A stretch of DNA of 64,000 bases from assembly GCF_006494375.1 (NCBI RefSeq), contig NZ_VHIZ01000026.1, forward strand, positions 1 through 64,000, written 5' to 3'. The notes under the pieces are model-generated. The model searched no databases. It was not told the DNA's origin and saw only the letters and a list, made by a program, of their open reading frames with translations. The DNA is from Pantoea anthophila (GTDB taxonomy: Bacteria > Pseudomonadota > Gammaproteobacteria > Enterobacterales > Enterobacteriaceae). The translations under genes were made by a program, and so were the position numbers. Of the stretch, positions 18,140 to 30,265 are shown one piece after another. How positions within the stretch are numbered: the stretch's first letter is position 1; each line of letters begins with the position of its first letter.

Positions 18140-19087
18140 TCATGCTCCTTTCAGGCAGCTTTCATACTGGCCCGACAGCTGTGAGAGGAATTTCACATAG
18201 CTGTCTTTTGCCAGACTGATGTCTGTCCCCAGCGGGTCGAGCGTGCCTTTATGCACCTGCGTTCCGCGGGCAACAGCATCGATGACTGCTGGCCTGAATT
18301 GTGGCTCAGCAAAGACGCAGACCGCCTTTTGCTCAACCAACTGTGTTCGTATCTGGTGTAAACGCTGTGCGCCCGGCTGAATTTCAGGATTCACGGTAAA
18401 ATGCCCGGCAGGCGAGAGACCGTAGTGCTTTTCAAAGTACGTGTAAGCGTCGTGAAAAACGAAATATCCTTTATTTCTGACCGGAGCAAGTTGTGCGCTA
18501 ACGCGTTTGTCCGTGTCTGCCAACGCTACCTCAAACTGCTGGAGGTTGGCGTCAAGTTTGGCTTTATCTTGCGGCATAAGTTCCAATAATTTTCCATGGA
18601 TTGCAACCGCGGTCTTGCGCGCAATCTCTGGCGACAACCACAGGTGCATATTAAACTCACCGTGATGATGGTGATGGGCGTCGGCATCCTGTTCTTCAGA
18701 ATTTTCCGCTGCGTGTTCATCTTCATCTTCACCGCCGCTAATCAATAACGGTTTTACGCCGTCGATGTCGACCATAGCGAGATTTTTTTTGGCCGGAAGT
18801 TCAGATGCAGACTTTGCCATAAACGCTTCCATTTCAGGGCCAACCCAGACGACTAAGTCCGCGTTTTTTAAGCGTTTTGCATCAGAGGGGCGCAGGGCAT
18901 AATCGTGTTCAGAGGCACCATCTGGCAGCAGGACATCAACCGGGGTAACACCATCGGCAATGGCTGCGGCGATAAAACCGACCGGTTTTAATGAGGCGAC
19001 GACGTTGGCCTCTGCAGGAAGGGTTAACGAAGCTGAAACAGCGAGGGCCGATAAGGCGAAAATTGCGCCTTTTTTATTATGTAACAT
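18140..19087 (-). CDS. znuA: Zinc ABC transporter periplasmic binding protein
   Basis: The 315-residue zinc receptor has a signal peptide (cleavage near AEA-NVV). Zinc-binding histidines are in [11 protein letters not shown] and in the conserved MHLWLSPE region, and another lies in FVFHDAY. An acidic and histidine-rich loop at about residues 118-145 contains five consecutive histidines, typical of ZnuA. It delivers Zn(II) to the ZnuBC transporter. It is divergent from znuC, with a Zur operator in the 77 bases between them. Confidence 0.95.
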   Translation of the reverse strand: MLHNKKGAIFALSALAVSASLTLPAEANVVASLKPVGFIAAAIADGVTPVDVLLPDGASEHDYALRPSDAKRLKNADLVVWVGPEMEAFMAKSASELPAKKNLAMVDIDGVKPLLISGGEDEDEHAAENSEEQDADAHHHHHGEFNMHLWLSPEIARKTAVAIHGKLLELMPQDKAKLDANLQQFEVALADTDKRVSAQLAPVRNKGYFVFHDAYTYFEKHYGLSPAGHFTVNPEIQPGAQRLHQIRTQLVEQKAVCVFAEPQFRPAVIDAVARGTQVHKGTLDPLGTDISLAKDSYVKFLSQLSGQYESCLKGA

Positions 19088-19117
19088 ATTGCGTCATTCC
19101 ATCGTGACCATGAAGTG

Positions 19118-19138
19118 GAATGTGATATTATAACATTC
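19118..19138. promoter_or_regulatory. Zur operator between znuA and znuC
   Basis: An imperfect palindrome has arms GAATGTGATA and TATAACATTC. It matches the Zur box (GAAATGTTATANTATAACATTTC) and is centred between the divergent znuA and znuC genes. Zinc-loaded Zur should repress both directions. Confidence 0.88.
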
Positions 19139-19164
19139 GAAATTCTGTGCAACCTGTAAATACT

Positions 19165-19920
19165 ATGACCTCACTTGTCACACTTGATAACGTTTCGATA
19201 AAATTTAACCAGCGCAACGTGTTATCGGGCGTCAGCCTGGCGTTGCAGCCTGGCCGTATTCTCACCCTGCTCGGGCCTAACGGCGCCGGTAAGTCTACGC
19301 TCGTCCGTGTGGTGCTGGGTTTGCTCGCCCCCACCAGCGGGACGGTTCAGCGCCATGCCGATCTGCGTATTGGCTATGTGCCACAGAAATTGCATATCGA
19401 TCCGACGCTGCCGGTGACCGTCGAACGCTTTATGCGTCTGACCCGCGGCAGTAAACAGGCGGAGATCCTCCCCGCTCTGAAACGCGTGCAGGCGGGCCAC
19501 TTACTCAACGCGCCGCTGCAAAAACTCTCGGGCGGCGAAACGCAGCGTGTGCTGCTGGCGCGCGCCCTGCTCAACCAGCCTCAGCTGCTGGTGCTGGACG
19601 AGCCGACGCAGGGGGTGGATGTCAACGGTCAGGTCGCCCTCTATGATCTGATCAATCAGCTGCGCGTTGAACTGAACTGCGGCGTGATGATGGTCTCTCA
19701 CGACCTTCACCTGGTAATGGCCAAAACCGATGAAGTGCTCTGCCTGAATCACCACATCTGTTGTTCCGGTACCCCCGAAGCGGTGTCACAGCATCCCGAA
19801 TTTATCGCCATGTTTGGTCCGCGCGGTGCGCAGGAGCTGGCGATCTACCGTCACCATCATAATCACCGTCACGACCTTCAGGGACGTATCGTTTTACGCA
19901 AAGGACAGGGTTCATCATGA
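19165..19920 (+). CDS. znuC: Zinc ABC transporter ATP-binding protein
   Basis: The 251-residue ABC ATPase of the high-affinity zinc importer. Walker [10 protein letters not shown] (about residues 38-46), signature LSGGETQ, Walker [13 protein letters not shown] and the switch histidine in VSHDLH are all present. The tail is histidine-rich (YRHHHNHRH), as is usual in ZnuC. I chose the ATG at 19165 over an in-frame GTG six codons upstream because it gives the E. coli start (MTSLVTLDN). It overlaps znuB by four bases. Confidence 0.95.
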   Translation: MTSLVTLDNVSIKFNQRNVLSGVSLALQPGRILTLLGPNGAGKSTLVRVVLGLLAPTSGTVQRHADLRIGYVPQKLHIDPTLPVTVERFMRLTRGSKQAEILPALKRVQAGHLLNAPLQKLSGGETQRVLLARALLNQPQLLVLDEPTQGVDVNGQVALYDLINQLRVELNCGVMMVSHDLHLVMAKTDEVLCLNHHICCSGTPEAVSQHPEFIAMFGPRGAQELAIYRHHHNHRHDLQGRIVLRKGQGSS

Positions 19921-20702
19921 TTGAGTTGTTATTACCGGGCTGGATAGGCGGCGTGATGTTAGCGCTGGCTGCCGGCCCGCTGGGTTCGTTTGTCGTCTGG
20001 CGCAAGATGTCCTACTTCGGTGACACTCTGGCACACGCCTCCCTGCTCGGCGTCGCGTTTGGCCTGCTGTTTAACGTTAATCCTTACTATGCGGTCATTC
20101 TGGTGACGGTCTGCCTGGCGCTGGGTCTGGTCTGGCTGGAACGGCGCCCCCATCTGGCAATCGACACGCTGCTGGGGATCATGGCGCACAGCGCGCTGTC
20201 GCTGGGTCTGGTGGTCGTCAGCCTGATGAAGAATGTGCGCGTCGATCTGATGGCCTATCTGTTCGGCGATCTGCTGGCGGTGACGCCAGACGATCTCTGG
20301 ATGATGGGCGGTGGCGTGGTGGTTGTGCTGCTGGTGATGGCATGGCAGTGGCGATCGCTGCTGTCGATGACCATCAGCCCGGAGCTGGCGCAGGTGGATG
20401 GCGTCAATATTCAGCGCACCCGGCTGATCCTGATGCTGATCACCGCACTGACCATCGGTGTCGCGATGAAGTTCGTGGGGGCGCTGATTATCACGTCGCT
20501 GCTGATCATACCGGCGGCGACCGCCCGGCGTTTTGTTCGTTCGCCGGAAGGCATGGCAGCCGTCGCGGTGGTGATCGGGGGCATCGCTGTGACCGGCGGG
20601 CTGACCTTCTCCGCGTTCTATGATACGCCAGCCGGCCCTTCAGTGGTGCTGTGCGCCGCCATCCTGTTTATCTTCAGCATGGTGCGCAAGCCCGCCGTTT
20701 AA
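19917..20702 (+). CDS. znuB: Zinc ABC transporter permease
   Basis: The 261-residue inner-membrane permease has about eight hydrophobic helices ([20 protein letters not shown] onward) and the ABC-3 family pattern ([17 protein letters not shown]). It forms the Zn(II) channel with ZnuC. It starts in an ATGA overlap with znuC. Its stop codon overlaps the convergent ruvB stop by four bases, so no terminator lies between the two units. Confidence 0.95.
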   Translation: MIELLLPGWIGGVMLALAAGPLGSFVVWRKMSYFGDTLAHASLLGVAFGLLFNVNPYYAVILVTVCLALGLVWLERRPHLAIDTLLGIMAHSALSLGLVVVSLMKNVRVDLMAYLFGDLLAVTPDDLWMMGGGVVVVLLVMAWQWRSLLSMTISPELAQVDGVNIQRTRLILMLITALTIGVAMKFVGALIITSLLIIPAATARRFVRSPEGMAAVAVVIGGIAVTGGLTFSAFYDTPAGPSVVLCAAILFIFSMVRKPAV

Positions 20703-21703
20703 TCTTCGCGCGTAATGCCGAAGTGACGATAAGCATGCTGCGTGGCGAGACGGCCACGCGGTGTGCGCTGAATGAAGCCCTGCTGAATCAGGAAGGGTTC
20801 AATCACATCTTCGATGGTTTCGCGCTCTTCACCGATGGCCGCCGCCAGGTTGTCCAGTCCGACCGGCCCACCCATAAACTTATCGATAATGGCCAGCAGC
20901 AGTTTGCGGTCCATATAGTCAAAACCTTCACTGTCCACATTGAGCATATCAAGCGCACTGCAGGAGACTTCACCGCTCATCTCACCGTTGGCCCGGACTT
21001 CGGCGAAGTCACGAACCCGGCGCAGCAGACGGTTGGCGATACGCGGCGTGCCGCGGGCGCGGCGGGCGATCTCTAACGCACCGTCGTCACTCAGCGCCAG
21101 ACCGAGACAGGCGGCGCTGCGGCCCACGATATGCTGCAGATCCTTAACCTGATAGAACTCCAGCCGCTGAACAATGCCAAAGCGGTCGCGCAGTGGCGAG
21201 GTCAGTGAGCCGGCACGGGTGGTGGCACCAATCAGGGTAAACGGCGGCAGGTCGAGCTTAATCGAACGGGCTGCCGGGCCTTCACCAATCATGATATCCA
21301 GCTGATAATCTTCCATCGCCGGATAGAGCACCTCTTCCACGACCGGCGAGAGGCGGTGGATTTCATCAATGAACAGCACGTCGTGCGGCTCAAGGTTGGT
21401 CAGCATCGCCGCCAGATCCCCGGCTTTTTCCAGTACCGGGCCCGAGGTGGTGCGCAGGTTAACGCCCATCTCGTTAGCGACGATGTTCGCCAGGGTGGTT
21501 TTACCCAGCCCCGGCGGACCGAAGATTAACAGATGATCAAGTGCATCACCGCGCAGCTGCGCGGCCTTGATGAAAATCTCCATCTGCTCACGCACCTGTG
21601 GCTGTCCGACATACTCATTCAGCAGCTTTGGCCGGATGGCGCGATCGATAATCTCTTCTTCGTTAACGCTGGCAGCGGAGACCAGACGGTCGGCTTCTAT
21701 CAT
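20699..21703 (-). CDS. ruvB: Holliday junction branch-migration helicase RuvB
   Basis: The 334-residue AAA+ motor drives branch migration with RuvA. Walker [10 protein letters not shown] (about residues 61-69), Walker B LFIDEIHR, sensor 1 GATTR, the arginine finger region RDRFGI, and the C-terminal winged helix ([12 protein letters not shown]) are all complete. I start at ATG 21703, giving MIEADRL as in E. coli. The frame also opens at a GTG one codon upstream. It lies eight bases downstream of ruvA in one operon. Confidence 0.96.
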   Translation of the reverse strand: MIEADRLVSAASVNEEEIIDRAIRPKLLNEYVGQPQVREQMEIFIKAAQLRGDALDHLLIFGPPGLGKTTLANIVANEMGVNLRTTSGPVLEKAGDLAAMLTNLEPHDVLFIDEIHRLSPVVEEVLYPAMEDYQLDIMIGEGPAARSIKLDLPPFTLIGATTRAGSLTSPLRDRFGIVQRLEFYQVKDLQHIVGRSAACLGLALSDDGALEIARRARGTPRIANRLLRRVRDFAEVRANGEMSGEVSCSALDMLNVDSEGFDYMDRKLLLAIIDKFMGGPVGLDNLAAAIGEERETIEDVIEPFLIQQGFIQRTPRGRLATQHAYRHFGITRED

Positions 21704-21711
21704 CACTTACC

Positions 21712-22326
21712 TCAAATGGCGGCGCGTAGCGCTTCGCGGATCAGGGTTTCACAATCCGCATCCGGTCGACCGACTTTACTGATCATACGGCTCGCTTCCT
21801 GCGGTTTATAACCCAGTGATACCAGCGCTGCAACCGCTTCCGCTTCCGCATCGTTGGTTTCCGCTTCCGGCCCTGGTGTGGTGAGTGTAAAGGCTGAATC
21901 ACCGCCAAACAGGTCGCCGTGCATCCCTTTAAAGCGGTCCTTCATCTCCACCACCAGACGCTCGGCGGTCTTTTTACCCACGCCGGGCAGTTTCACCAGC
22001 GACGCGATCTCCTCTTTTTCCACCGCGGTCACAAACTGCTGCGCCGACATGCCGGAGAGAATCGCCAGCGCCAGTTTCGGCCCGACGCCATTCACTTTGA
22101 TCAGTTCGCGGAACAGCGTGCGCTCCTGCTTGCTGTTAAAACCAAACAGCAGCTGGGCATCTTCGCGCACCACAAAGTGGGTAAAAATCACCGCTTCGTG
22201 CTGAAGTTCAGGCAGCTCATAAAAACAGGTCATAGGCATGTAAATTTCATAGCCGACGCCGTGTGCCTCAAGCAGCACCAGTGGCGGCTGCTTTTCCAGA
22301 ATGTTGCCCCGTAAACGACCTATCAC
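21712..22326 (-). CDS. ruvA: Holliday junction recognition protein RuvA
   Basis: The 204-residue protein tetramerises on four-way junctions and loads RuvB. Domain I is an OB fold ([15 protein letters not shown]). Domain II has two helix-hairpin-helix motifs ([16 protein letters not shown] and [16 protein letters not shown]). Domain III (about residues 155-204) binds RuvB. The start codon is GTG at 22326 with AAGGA upstream. A LexA-like palindrome lies about 50 bases upstream, consistent with SOS induction of ruvAB. Confidence 0.95.
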   Translation of the reverse strand: MIGRLRGNILEKQPPLVLLEAHGVGYEIYMPMTCFYELPELQHEAVIFTHFVVREDAQLLFGFNSKQERTLFRELIKVNGVGPKLALAILSGMSAQQFVTAVEKEEIASLVKLPGVGKKTAERLVVEMKDRFKGMHGDLFGGDSAFTLTTPGPEAETNDAEAEAVAALVSLGYKPQEASRMISKVGRPDADCETLIREALRAAI

Positions 22327-22370
22327 CTGAATGCTTCCTTAACTTACGAATGTGGCGGATTTTATAACAT

Positions 22371-22397
22371 AAAAAAGGCTGGATGAATATCCAGCCT
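22371..22397 (-). terminator. ruvC terminator hairpin overlapping the ruvAB LexA-like box
   Basis: AGGCTGGAT, loop ATTC, ATCCAGCCT, then six T on the minus strand. It lies after the ruvC stop. The same bases 22379-22394 read CTGGATGAATATCCAG (plus strand), which fits the variant LexA operator CTGG-N8-CCAG found before ruvA in E. coli. Confidence 0.75.
22379..22394. promoter_or_regulatory. LexA-like operator of ruvAB
   Basis: CTGG-N8-CCAG palindrome, a variant of CTGT-N8-ACAG. It resembles the ruvAB SOS box as I recall it from E. coli and is embedded in the terminator stem of ruvC. Confidence 0.55.
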
Positions 22398-22421
22398 GAG
22401 AGTGAGACGGTGCCGCGGCCC

Positions 22422-22949
22422 TTAACCGGATCGCAATCGTCCGCGCGTGAGTACCAGCTTGCTGTCACTCATCCGCGTCGCATTCTGTGCCACGTGACAG
22501 TGCGTAATCGCAATGGCCAGGGCATCAGCGGCATCCGCCTGCGGGTTTGCCGGTAACTTCAGCAGGGTCCGCACCATGTGCTGCACCTGGCTTTTTTCGG
22601 CGCTGCCGATCCCAACCACCGTCTGCTTAACCTGACGGGCGGCATATTCAAACACCGGCAGGTCGTGGTTGACCGCAGCAACAATCGCCGCACCGCGAGC
22701 CTGACCCAGCTTCAGCGCCGAGTCAGCATTCTTTGCCATAAACACCTGTTCAATGGCGAAGTAATCGGGTGCGAACTGGGTGATGATTTCGCAGACGCCC
22801 GCATAAATCAGCTTCAGGCGGGCGGGAAGCTCGGCGGTGTTGGTGCGGATACAGCCGCTGCCCAGGTAGGTGAGCTGGCGGCCAGTCTGACGAATAACCC
22901 CATAACCGGTGATGCGTGAGCCGGGATCGATACCCAGGATAATCGACAT
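22422..22949 (-). CDS. ruvC: Holliday junction resolvase RuvC
   Basis: The 175-residue RNase H-fold endonuclease cuts four-way junctions made during recombination. The four acidic residues are visible: D8 in [10 protein letters not shown] near 67 in FAIEQVFM, and two Asp in [16 protein letters not shown] begin at [10 protein letters not shown]; the longer upstream frame would run into the yebC stop. It follows yebC in the same direction with a gap of 37 bases. It is separated from ruvAB by a terminator, so resolvase and motor are independent units here as in E. coli. Confidence 0.95.
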   Translation of the reverse strand: MSIILGIDPGSRITGYGVIRQTGRQLTYLGSGCIRTNTAELPARLKLIYAGVCEIITQFAPDYFAIEQVFMAKNADSALKLGQARGAAIVAAVNHDLPVFEYAARQVKQTVVGIGSAEKSQVQHMVRTLLKLPANPQADAADALAIAITHCHVAQNATRMSDSKLVLTRGRLRSG

Positions 22950-22986
22950 TACGCCTCTCCGGTTGAAGCGGTGATGGCCAACGCCA

Positions 22987-23730
22987 TTACAGCGTTTCCG
23001 CCACCTCGTCGGAGATTTCACCGTTGTGATAAACCTCCTGCACATCGTCGCAGTCTTCCAGCATGTCGATCAGACGCAGCAGTTTCGGTGCGGTTTCCGC
23101 ATCCATTTCCGCTTTGGTGGTCGGGATCATCGACACTTCTGCGGTATCCGCTTTCAGGCCGACGGCTTCCAGTGCATCACGCACGCTGCCCATCTCTTCC
23201 CATGCGGTGAAGACATCAATCGCGCCATCGTCGTAGCTGACCACATCTTCAGCACCCGCTTCCAGCGCCGCTTCCATGACCGCATCTTCATCCTGGCCTG
23301 GCGCATAGGAGATGACGCCTTTTTTGTTAAACAGGTAGGCCACGGAGCCGTCAGTTCCCAGGTTGCCGCCGGTTTTGGTGAAGGCGTGACGCACTTCGCC
23401 AACGGTACGGTTGCGGTTGTCACTGAGGCATTCAATCATAATGGCGGAGCCACCCGGACCGTAACCTTCATAGATGATGGTTTCCATGTTGGCGTTGTCA
23501 TCGCCGCCCACACCGCGCGCGATGGCGCGATCCATGGTGTCACGCGTCATGTTGTTAGACAGTGCTTTATCCATCGCCGCACGCAGACGGGGGTTAGATC
23601 CCGGATCGCCGCCGCCCAGCTTGGCTGCCGTCACCAGTTCACGAATGATTTTGGTGAAGATTTTGCCGCGCTTCGCGTCCTGCGCCGCCTTACGGTGTTT
23701 GGTGTTAGCCCACTTACTGTGTCCTGCCAT
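22987..23730 (-). CDS. yebC: YebC/TACO1 family translation-associated protein
   Basis: The 247-residue protein begins [20 protein letters not shown], the family signature. Three domains are expected: an N-terminal helical region, a middle region ([20 protein letters not shown]), and a C-terminal region with acidic surfaces ([17 protein letters not shown]). Family members bind the ribosome and help translation of difficult proline-containing stretches; some have been reported as DNA-binding regulators. It precedes ruvC. Start chosen at MAGHSKW, which has an AGAGAAGA-type site upstream. Confidence 0.93.
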   Translation of the reverse strand: MAGHSKWANTKHRKAAQDAKRGKIFTKIIRELVTAAKLGGGDPGSNPRLRAAMDKALSNNMTRDTMDRAIARGVGGDDNANMETIIYEGYGPGGSAIMIECLSDNRNRTVGEVRHAFTKTGGNLGTDGSVAYLFNKKGVISYAPGQDEDAVMEAALEAGAEDVVSYDDGAIDVFTAWEEMGSVRDALEAVGLKADTAEVSMIPTTKAEMDAETAPKLLRLIDMLEDCDDVQEVYHNGEISDEVAETL

Positions 23731-24008
23731 TTTCTCTTCTCTCCGATCTTTTACAGGGTGCGGGCGATCTGGCTGCGATCCTGTCCTCCGGCGTAGCTCA
23801 GACAGGTCGTAACCTGTCAGCCCGTGACGGGCGAGCCTGCGCGTCATCCTCGCGGTCAACCTGCCGCGGGTGCCCTCTTGCTGGCGGGGAACATTGTCGC
23901 GGCGGCGATGACGCCCGACTGTTTAATAGTGTGGTGTCGTTGTGTTAACACTCACCCGATTCAACTTATCATCTCTCCGTCGCCGGAATAGCGGGCGGCG
24001 ACAGGTTT
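23731..24008. other. GC-rich spacer between nudB and yebC with inverted repeats
   Basis: In E. coli yebC follows nudB closely; here 278 bases lie between them. The stretch contains the inverted repeat ACAGGT-N4-ACCTGT at 23803-23818 and a short GTCGCCG/CGGCGAC hairpin near the nudB stop. It must contain the yebC promoter. No gene is recognised. Confidence 0.4.
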
Positions 24009-24440
24009 TCAGGCGAACTCTTCGATTGCCTGGCGGTTACTCCATGAACGGGTCAATGCTGCCGCCTCCGCCGCTGTCAGCCAGCGAAAGGCCAGATGCT
24101 CGGTCAGCCTCACATCGCGCTCCGCTGGCAGTTGCAGGCGAAACCAGTGCTCGTGATTATGGGTGACATCCGGTGCATAGCGATGGCGGAAATGGGGAAA
24201 GATTTCAAAGTCGATTTGACGCTGACAATCTTCCATCTCCAGACGCTCAGCCAGCACATCAATACCGACCTCTTCATTCACTTCGCGACAGGCGGTCGCC
24301 AGCGGAGACTCACCCGGCTCCAGGCTGCCGGTGACCGACTGCCAGAACGCGGGATCGTCACGCCGCTGCAGCATCAACACCCGGCCAGTATCACGCGCCG
24401 AAATCACTACCAGCACTGAAACCGGGTGTTTATAGCCCAT
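24009..24440 (-). CDS. nudB: Dihydroneopterin triphosphate pyrophosphohydrolase
   Basis: The 143-residue Nudix hydrolase removes pyrophosphate from dihydroneopterin triphosphate, the second committed step of folate synthesis. The Nudix box is complete: GSLEPGESPLATACREVNEE at about residues 38-57, followed by VGID. The C-terminal part (HEHWFRLQLP ... FRWLTAAEAAAL) is typical of NudB. Its ATG overlaps the aspS stop by one base (TAATG), so the two genes are translationally coupled. Confidence 0.93.
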   Translation of the reverse strand: MGYKHPVSVLVVISARDTGRVLMLQRRDDPAFWQSVTGSLEPGESPLATACREVNEEVGIDVLAERLEMEDCQRQIDFEIFPHFRHRYAPDVTHNHEHWFRLQLPAERDVRLTEHLAFRWLTAAEAAALTRSWSNRQAIEEFA

Positions 24441-26218
24441 TATTTATTCTCGAGCTTTTCTTTTTTAACCACCTGAATGCCCAGCTCCAGCAGGGAAGCC
24501 GGGTTCGCTTCGCTTGGCGCTTCGGTCATCATACAGGCGGCTGCCGTGGTTTTCGGGAAGGCGATTACGTCACGGATGTTGTCGGTGCCGGTCAGCAGCA
24601 TGGTCAGACGGTCCAGACCAAATGCCAGGCCCGCATGCGGCGGCGTACCGAACTTCAGCGCGTCCAGCAGGAAGCCAAACTTCTCACGCTGCTCGTGCTC
24701 TTCAATACCCAGAATGCTGAACACCGTCTGCTGCATGTTGCCGTTGTGGATACGCACAGAACCGCCGCCCACTTCGTAACCGTTGATCACCATGTCGTAG
24801 GCGTTCGCCACGGCACGGGTCGGATCGGTCGCCAGCTCTTCGGCGCTCATCTCTTTTGGCGCCGTGAACGGATGGTGCATCGCGGCCAGACCGCCCTCCT
24901 CGTCCTCTTCGAACATCGGGAAGTCGATTACCCACAGCGGTGCCCAGGCGTTCTCGTCGGTGAGGTTCAGCTCGCGACCGACTTTCAGGCGCAGGGCACC
25001 CAGTGCGTCAGCCACTACTTTAGCGCGGTCAGCACCAAAGAAGATGATGTCGCCATCCTGCGCGCCGGTACGGCTCAGGATGCCCTCAACGATCTCCGCA
25101 TTCAGGAATTTGGCAACCGGGCTCTGCACGCCCTCCAGTCCATCGGCACGGACATTGACCTTCATCCACGCCAGGCCTTTCGCGCCGTAAATCTCGACAA
25201 ACTTGCCATACTCATCAATCTGCTTACGGCTCAGCTGTGCACCGGTCGGCACGCGCAGCGCGGCGACGCGGCCTTTTTCATCGTTGGCCGGGCCAGAGAA
25301 GACCTGGAATTCGACGTTTTTCAGCAGGTCGCCTACGTCCACCAGCTCCATCGGGTTACGGAGGTCTGGCTTGTCGGAGCCGTAGCGGTGCATCGCTTCC
25401 GCAAAGGTCATCTGCGGGAACTCACCGAGATCCACACCCTTGACGTCCAGCCACAGGTTGCGAATCAGACGCTCCATGGTTTCACGCACCTGTGGCGCGG
25501 TCATGAACGAGGTTTCAACATCGATCTGGGTAAATTCAGGCTGACGATCGGCACGTAAATCTTCATCGCGGAAGCATTTCACGATCTGATAGTAGCGGTC
25601 AAAACCGGACATCATCAGCAGCTGTTTGAACAGCTGCGGTGACTGCGGCAGCGCATAGAATTTACCTTTGTGAACCCGGCTTGGCACCAGATAGTCACGC
25701 GCACCTTCAGGTGTCGCTTTGGTCAGCATCGGGGTTTCAATATCCAGGAAGCCTTCGTCATCCATAAAACGACGCACAAAGCTGGTGATGCGGGCGCGGG
25801 TTTTCAGACGAGCCACCATCTCCGGGCGACGCAGATCCAGATAGCGATACTTCAGGCGCGCTTCTTCGCTGTTGGTCTGATTAGAGTCCAGCGGCAGGGG
25901 TTCAGAGCGGTTGATGATGGTCAGTTCCTGGGCGAACACTTCCACTTCACCGGTTGCCATGTCGCTGTTTTTGTTCTTCTCATCACGCGCACGCACGGTT
26001 CCGGTAATCTGGATGCAGAATTCGTTACGCAGTTCAGAAGCCAGCTTAAACGCGTCCTGACGATCGGGATCGAAGAACACCTGTACGATGCCTTCACGGT
26101 CGCGCATGTCGATAAAAATCAGACTGCCCAGATCGCGACGGCGGTTTACCCAGCCGCAAAGCGTGACTTGCTGACCCACATGAGACAGATTGAGCTGTCC
26201 GCAATATTCTGTACGCAT
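24440..26218 (-). CDS. aspS: Aspartyl-tRNA synthetase
   Basis: The 592-residue class IIb synthetase has an N-terminal OB anticodon-binding domain (residues about 1-105, [17 protein letters not shown]). The catalytic domain follows, with motif 2 ([18 protein letters not shown]) and motif 3 ([11 protein letters not shown]). The bacterial GAD insertion lies between them (about residues 290-420). It charges tRNA-Asp. Length matches E. coli AspS. It leads the aspS-nudB unit and is divergent from yecE; E. coli has yecD in that position, which is missing here. Confidence 0.96.
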   Translation of the reverse strand: MRTEYCGQLNLSHVGQQVTLCGWVNRRRDLGSLIFIDMRDREGIVQVFFDPDRQDAFKLASELRNEFCIQITGTVRARDEKNKNSDMATGEVEVFAQELTIINRSEPLPLDSNQTNSEEARLKYRYLDLRRPEMVARLKTRARITSFVRRFMDDEGFLDIETPMLTKATPEGARDYLVPSRVHKGKFYALPQSPQLFKQLLMMSGFDRYYQIVKCFRDEDLRADRQPEFTQIDVETSFMTAPQVRETMERLIRNLWLDVKGVDLGEFPQMTFAEAMHRYGSDKPDLRNPMELVDVGDLLKNVEFQVFSGPANDEKGRVAALRVPTGAQLSRKQIDEYGKFVEIYGAKGLAWMKVNVRADGLEGVQSPVAKFLNAEIVEGILSRTGAQDGDIIFFGADRAKVVADALGALRLKVGRELNLTDENAWAPLWVIDFPMFEEDEEGGLAAMHHPFTAPKEMSAEELATDPTRAVANAYDMVINGYEVGGGSVRIHNGNMQQTVFSILGIEEHEQREKFGFLLDALKFGTPPHAGLAFGLDRLTMLLTGTDNIRDVIAFPKTTAAACMMTEAPSEANPASLLELGIQVVKKEKLENK

Positions 26219-26429
26219 AACACTATCCTTTTAACTTCGCCGCTGCAGCTGACAGCATCCGGCCGCGTTACCTGATGCGATGCTGTCGCAAAAATGGCGG
26301 CCATTATAATGGAAAAAGCCAGGCAGGATAAACATATCCGCGCCAAAGCACCGATTTCCTCTGTGCATTTGCCCCCCTGCCTGAGCCTGACAGATAATAG
26401 GGTATCTTAACCGGCCGCGAGGAGCGCGC

Positions 26430-27251
26430 GTGACACTGCGTATTGGCCTGCCCCAGTGGCAGCACTCACACTGGAAACGCTGGGGCATTGAAAGCCTGGC
26501 GGACTATGCCCGCTATTTCCATTGTGTGGAGGGAAACACCACGCTGTATGCGCTGCCGAATGCCGAAACGGTGATGCGCTGGCGCGACATGACGCATGAG
26601 GCATTTCGCTTCTGCTTTAAGTTTCCCAACACCATCAGCCATCAGGCGGCGCTGCAGCACAGCGACGATCTGCTGACCGATTTTCTGCGCCTGATGGAGC
26701 CGCTGGCCGATCGCATCGGTCAGTACTGGCTGCAGCTGCCGGCCAGCTTCTCCCCGCCGCAGCTCGATGACCTGTGGCGTTTTCTCGACAGCCTGCCACG
26801 CCGTTTTCACTACGGGGTGGAGGTGCGCCATCCTGCGTTCTTTGCCAAAGGCGAGGCGGAGCGGGCGCTGAACCGCGGCCTGCTGGCACGCGGCATCAAT
26901 CGCGTGATGCTCGACAGCCGTCCGGTGCATGCTTCCACGTCACAGAGTCCGGCCGCGCTGGCCGCCCGCGCGCAGAAGCCGCGGGTGCCGCCCCACGCGC
27001 TGCGCACCGGTTCACAGCCAATGGTGCGCTTTATCGGCAGCGACAGCGTGGAAGAGAGCGTGCCGCTGTTTCAGATCTGGCGCAGCAAACTGGCCGAGTG
27101 GCAGCAGCAGGGTGACGCCATGCTGTTTCTGCACACGCCCGATATGGGCCAGGTTTTTCCACTGGTGCAGGCGCTGTGGCCGCAGCTGCAACAGATCGAT
27201 CCGGCCATCGGTGACGGGCCAGACTGGCCGCAGCAGGCATCACTGTTTTAA
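26430..27251 (+). CDS. yecE: DUF72 family protein YecE
   Basis: The 273-residue protein has a TIM-barrel-like DUF72 domain (MTLRIGLPQWQHSHWKRWG ... VEGNTTLYALPNAETVMRW). The conserved FCFKFPNTISH and YGVEVRHPAFF motifs are present. Length equals E. coli YecE. The start is GTG at 26430 with GAGGAG six bases upstream. The biochemical function of the family is unproven. It is divergent from aspS and followed by yecN. Confidence 0.88.
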   Translation: MTLRIGLPQWQHSHWKRWGIESLADYARYFHCVEGNTTLYALPNAETVMRWRDMTHEAFRFCFKFPNTISHQAALQHSDDLLTDFLRLMEPLADRIGQYWLQLPASFSPPQLDDLWRFLDSLPRRFHYGVEVRHPAFFAKGEAERALNRGLLARGINRVMLDSRPVHASTSQSPAALAARAQKPRVPPHALRTGSQPMVRFIGSDSVEESVPLFQIWRSKLAEWQQQGDAMLFLHTPDMGQVFPLVQALWPQLQQIDPAIGDGPDWPQQASLF

Positions 27252-27321
27252 ACGCCATACGGGACAGCGTGCCGAACGCTGGATAGAATAGCCCCTCTTC
27301 TGAATGCGTACCGGAGTGACA

Positions 27322-27717
27322 ATGATAAGCGCGTTATACGTGGTACTGGGTGCCTTACTGATCATGAAATTCACGCTGGACGTCGTGCGTTTCCGCCGTT
27401 TTTATCGCGTGGCGTATGGCGACGGCGGCTATCACGACCTGAAAATGGCGATTCGCATTCACGGTAACGCCATTGAAACCATTCCCCTGGCGCTGCTGCT
27501 GCTGGTCGTGATGGAGATGAACGGCGCCGATATCTGGATGGTGCACCTCACCGCACTGCTGTTTTTCATCGGCCGCTTTCTGCACGCCTGGGGATTACGC
27601 AACAGCGCAATGACCGGTCGCAAATATGGCATGATGCTGACGCTGTTTTCCCTCTGCGGCATGGTTATTTTTAACCTGATCTATCTACCCTGGGATCTGG
27701 TGCTGTCGCTCCATTAA
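27322..27717 (+). CDS. yecN: MAPEG family membrane protein YecN
   Basis: The 131-residue protein has four hydrophobic helices and the MAPEG-type pattern (IRIHGNAIETIPLALLLLVV, FFIGRFLHAWGLRNSAMTGR). MAPEG members include glutathione-linked enzymes, but the role of YecN is not known. I begin at ATG 27322 (MISALYVV), which matches the E. coli length. The upstream in-frame ATG would add six hydrophilic residues. It lies between yecE and cmoA on the same strand, as in E. coli. Confidence 0.87.
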   Translation: MISALYVVLGALLIMKFTLDVVRFRRFYRVAYGDGGYHDLKMAIRIHGNAIETIPLALLLLVVMEMNGADIWMVHLTALLFFIGRFLHAWGLRNSAMTGRKYGMMLTLFSLCGMVIFNLIYLPWDLVLSLH

Positions 27718-27732
27718 GCGGGGCGGGGTTAA

Positions 27733-29492
<1,760 letters not shown>

Positions 29493-29496
29493 CGTC

Positions 29497-30120
29497 TCAG
29501 CGGCGGGACAAGGCCAGTTTCGCCGCAAATCCAATAAACACGCAGCCGGTCAAACGATCCATCACCTTCAGCACCGCAGGTTTTTGCAGATGACCGGCGA
29601 AAAAGTGGCTGCCGCCAATCAGCACCGCATTCCAGACCAGCCCCAGCAGCATGTGAGCCAGCGCCATCAGGCTGCACCAGAGCGCCACTGACGCTCCGGC
29701 CGGAATGAACTGAGGCAGAAAGGTGACGTAAAAGACCCCCACTTTCGGATTCAGCAGGTTGCCCATCAATCCCCGACTGAAGCAGGCCAGATAGCCCTGC
29801 TGCCGAACCGCGGGCTGAGCTACAGCAGGCGACTGCTGGCGCGGGGTGACCAGCAACCTGACGCCGAGATAGCAGAGCCAGGCCGCGCCGAGCCATTTCA
29901 GCAGGTTATAGGCGATCTCAGACGCCATCAGCAGCGCCCCCAGCCCCAGCCCGACGGCGATCCCCCAGAGCAGACAACCCAGCGTCACACCCAGCGCTGT
30001 CGCCCAGGCGCGCTGCCAGCCCTGCGCGATGGCCGTTCGCAGCACCAGCGCGGTGTCAAACCCAGGCGTGATCGTCAGAATGGTTATCGCAAACAGAAAT
30101 GAAAAGAGCGTGGCGCTCAT
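29497..30120 (-). CDS. LysE/RhtB family amino-acid exporter
   Basis: The 207-residue protein has six predicted helices and the family N-terminal motif (FAITILTITPGFDTALVLRT), where GPD/GFD lies after helix 1. The central NLLNPKVGVFYVTFLPQF motif is also typical. Such proteins export amino acids or related compounds; the substrate cannot be read. The start is at MSATLFSFLF; the longer frame upstream adds a hydrophilic stretch without support. It is the first of several genes found where E. coli has torYZ. It is convergent with cmoB, four bases away. Confidence 0.8.
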   Translation of the reverse strand: MSATLFSFLFAITILTITPGFDTALVLRTAIAQGWQRAWATALGVTLGCLLWGIAVGLGLGALLMASEIAYNLLKWLGAAWLCYLGVRLLVTPRQQSPAVAQPAVRQQGYLACFSRGLMGNLLNPKVGVFYVTFLPQFIPAGASVALWCSLMALAHMLLGLVWNAVLIGGSHFFAGHLQKPAVLKVMDRLTGCVFIGFAAKLALSRR

Positions 30121-30265
30121 GATAATTCTCCATTGTTTCTTCCGGTTAGGGGTGTTCAGGCAGCTTAACAGCCCTGACAGCGTAATGTGCGGGATCACCT
30201 GCCACCCCGGGCGGATTGTGCCAGGCTGGATCGGGTCGGGCTATTCATATTAAGGAGACGTGATT

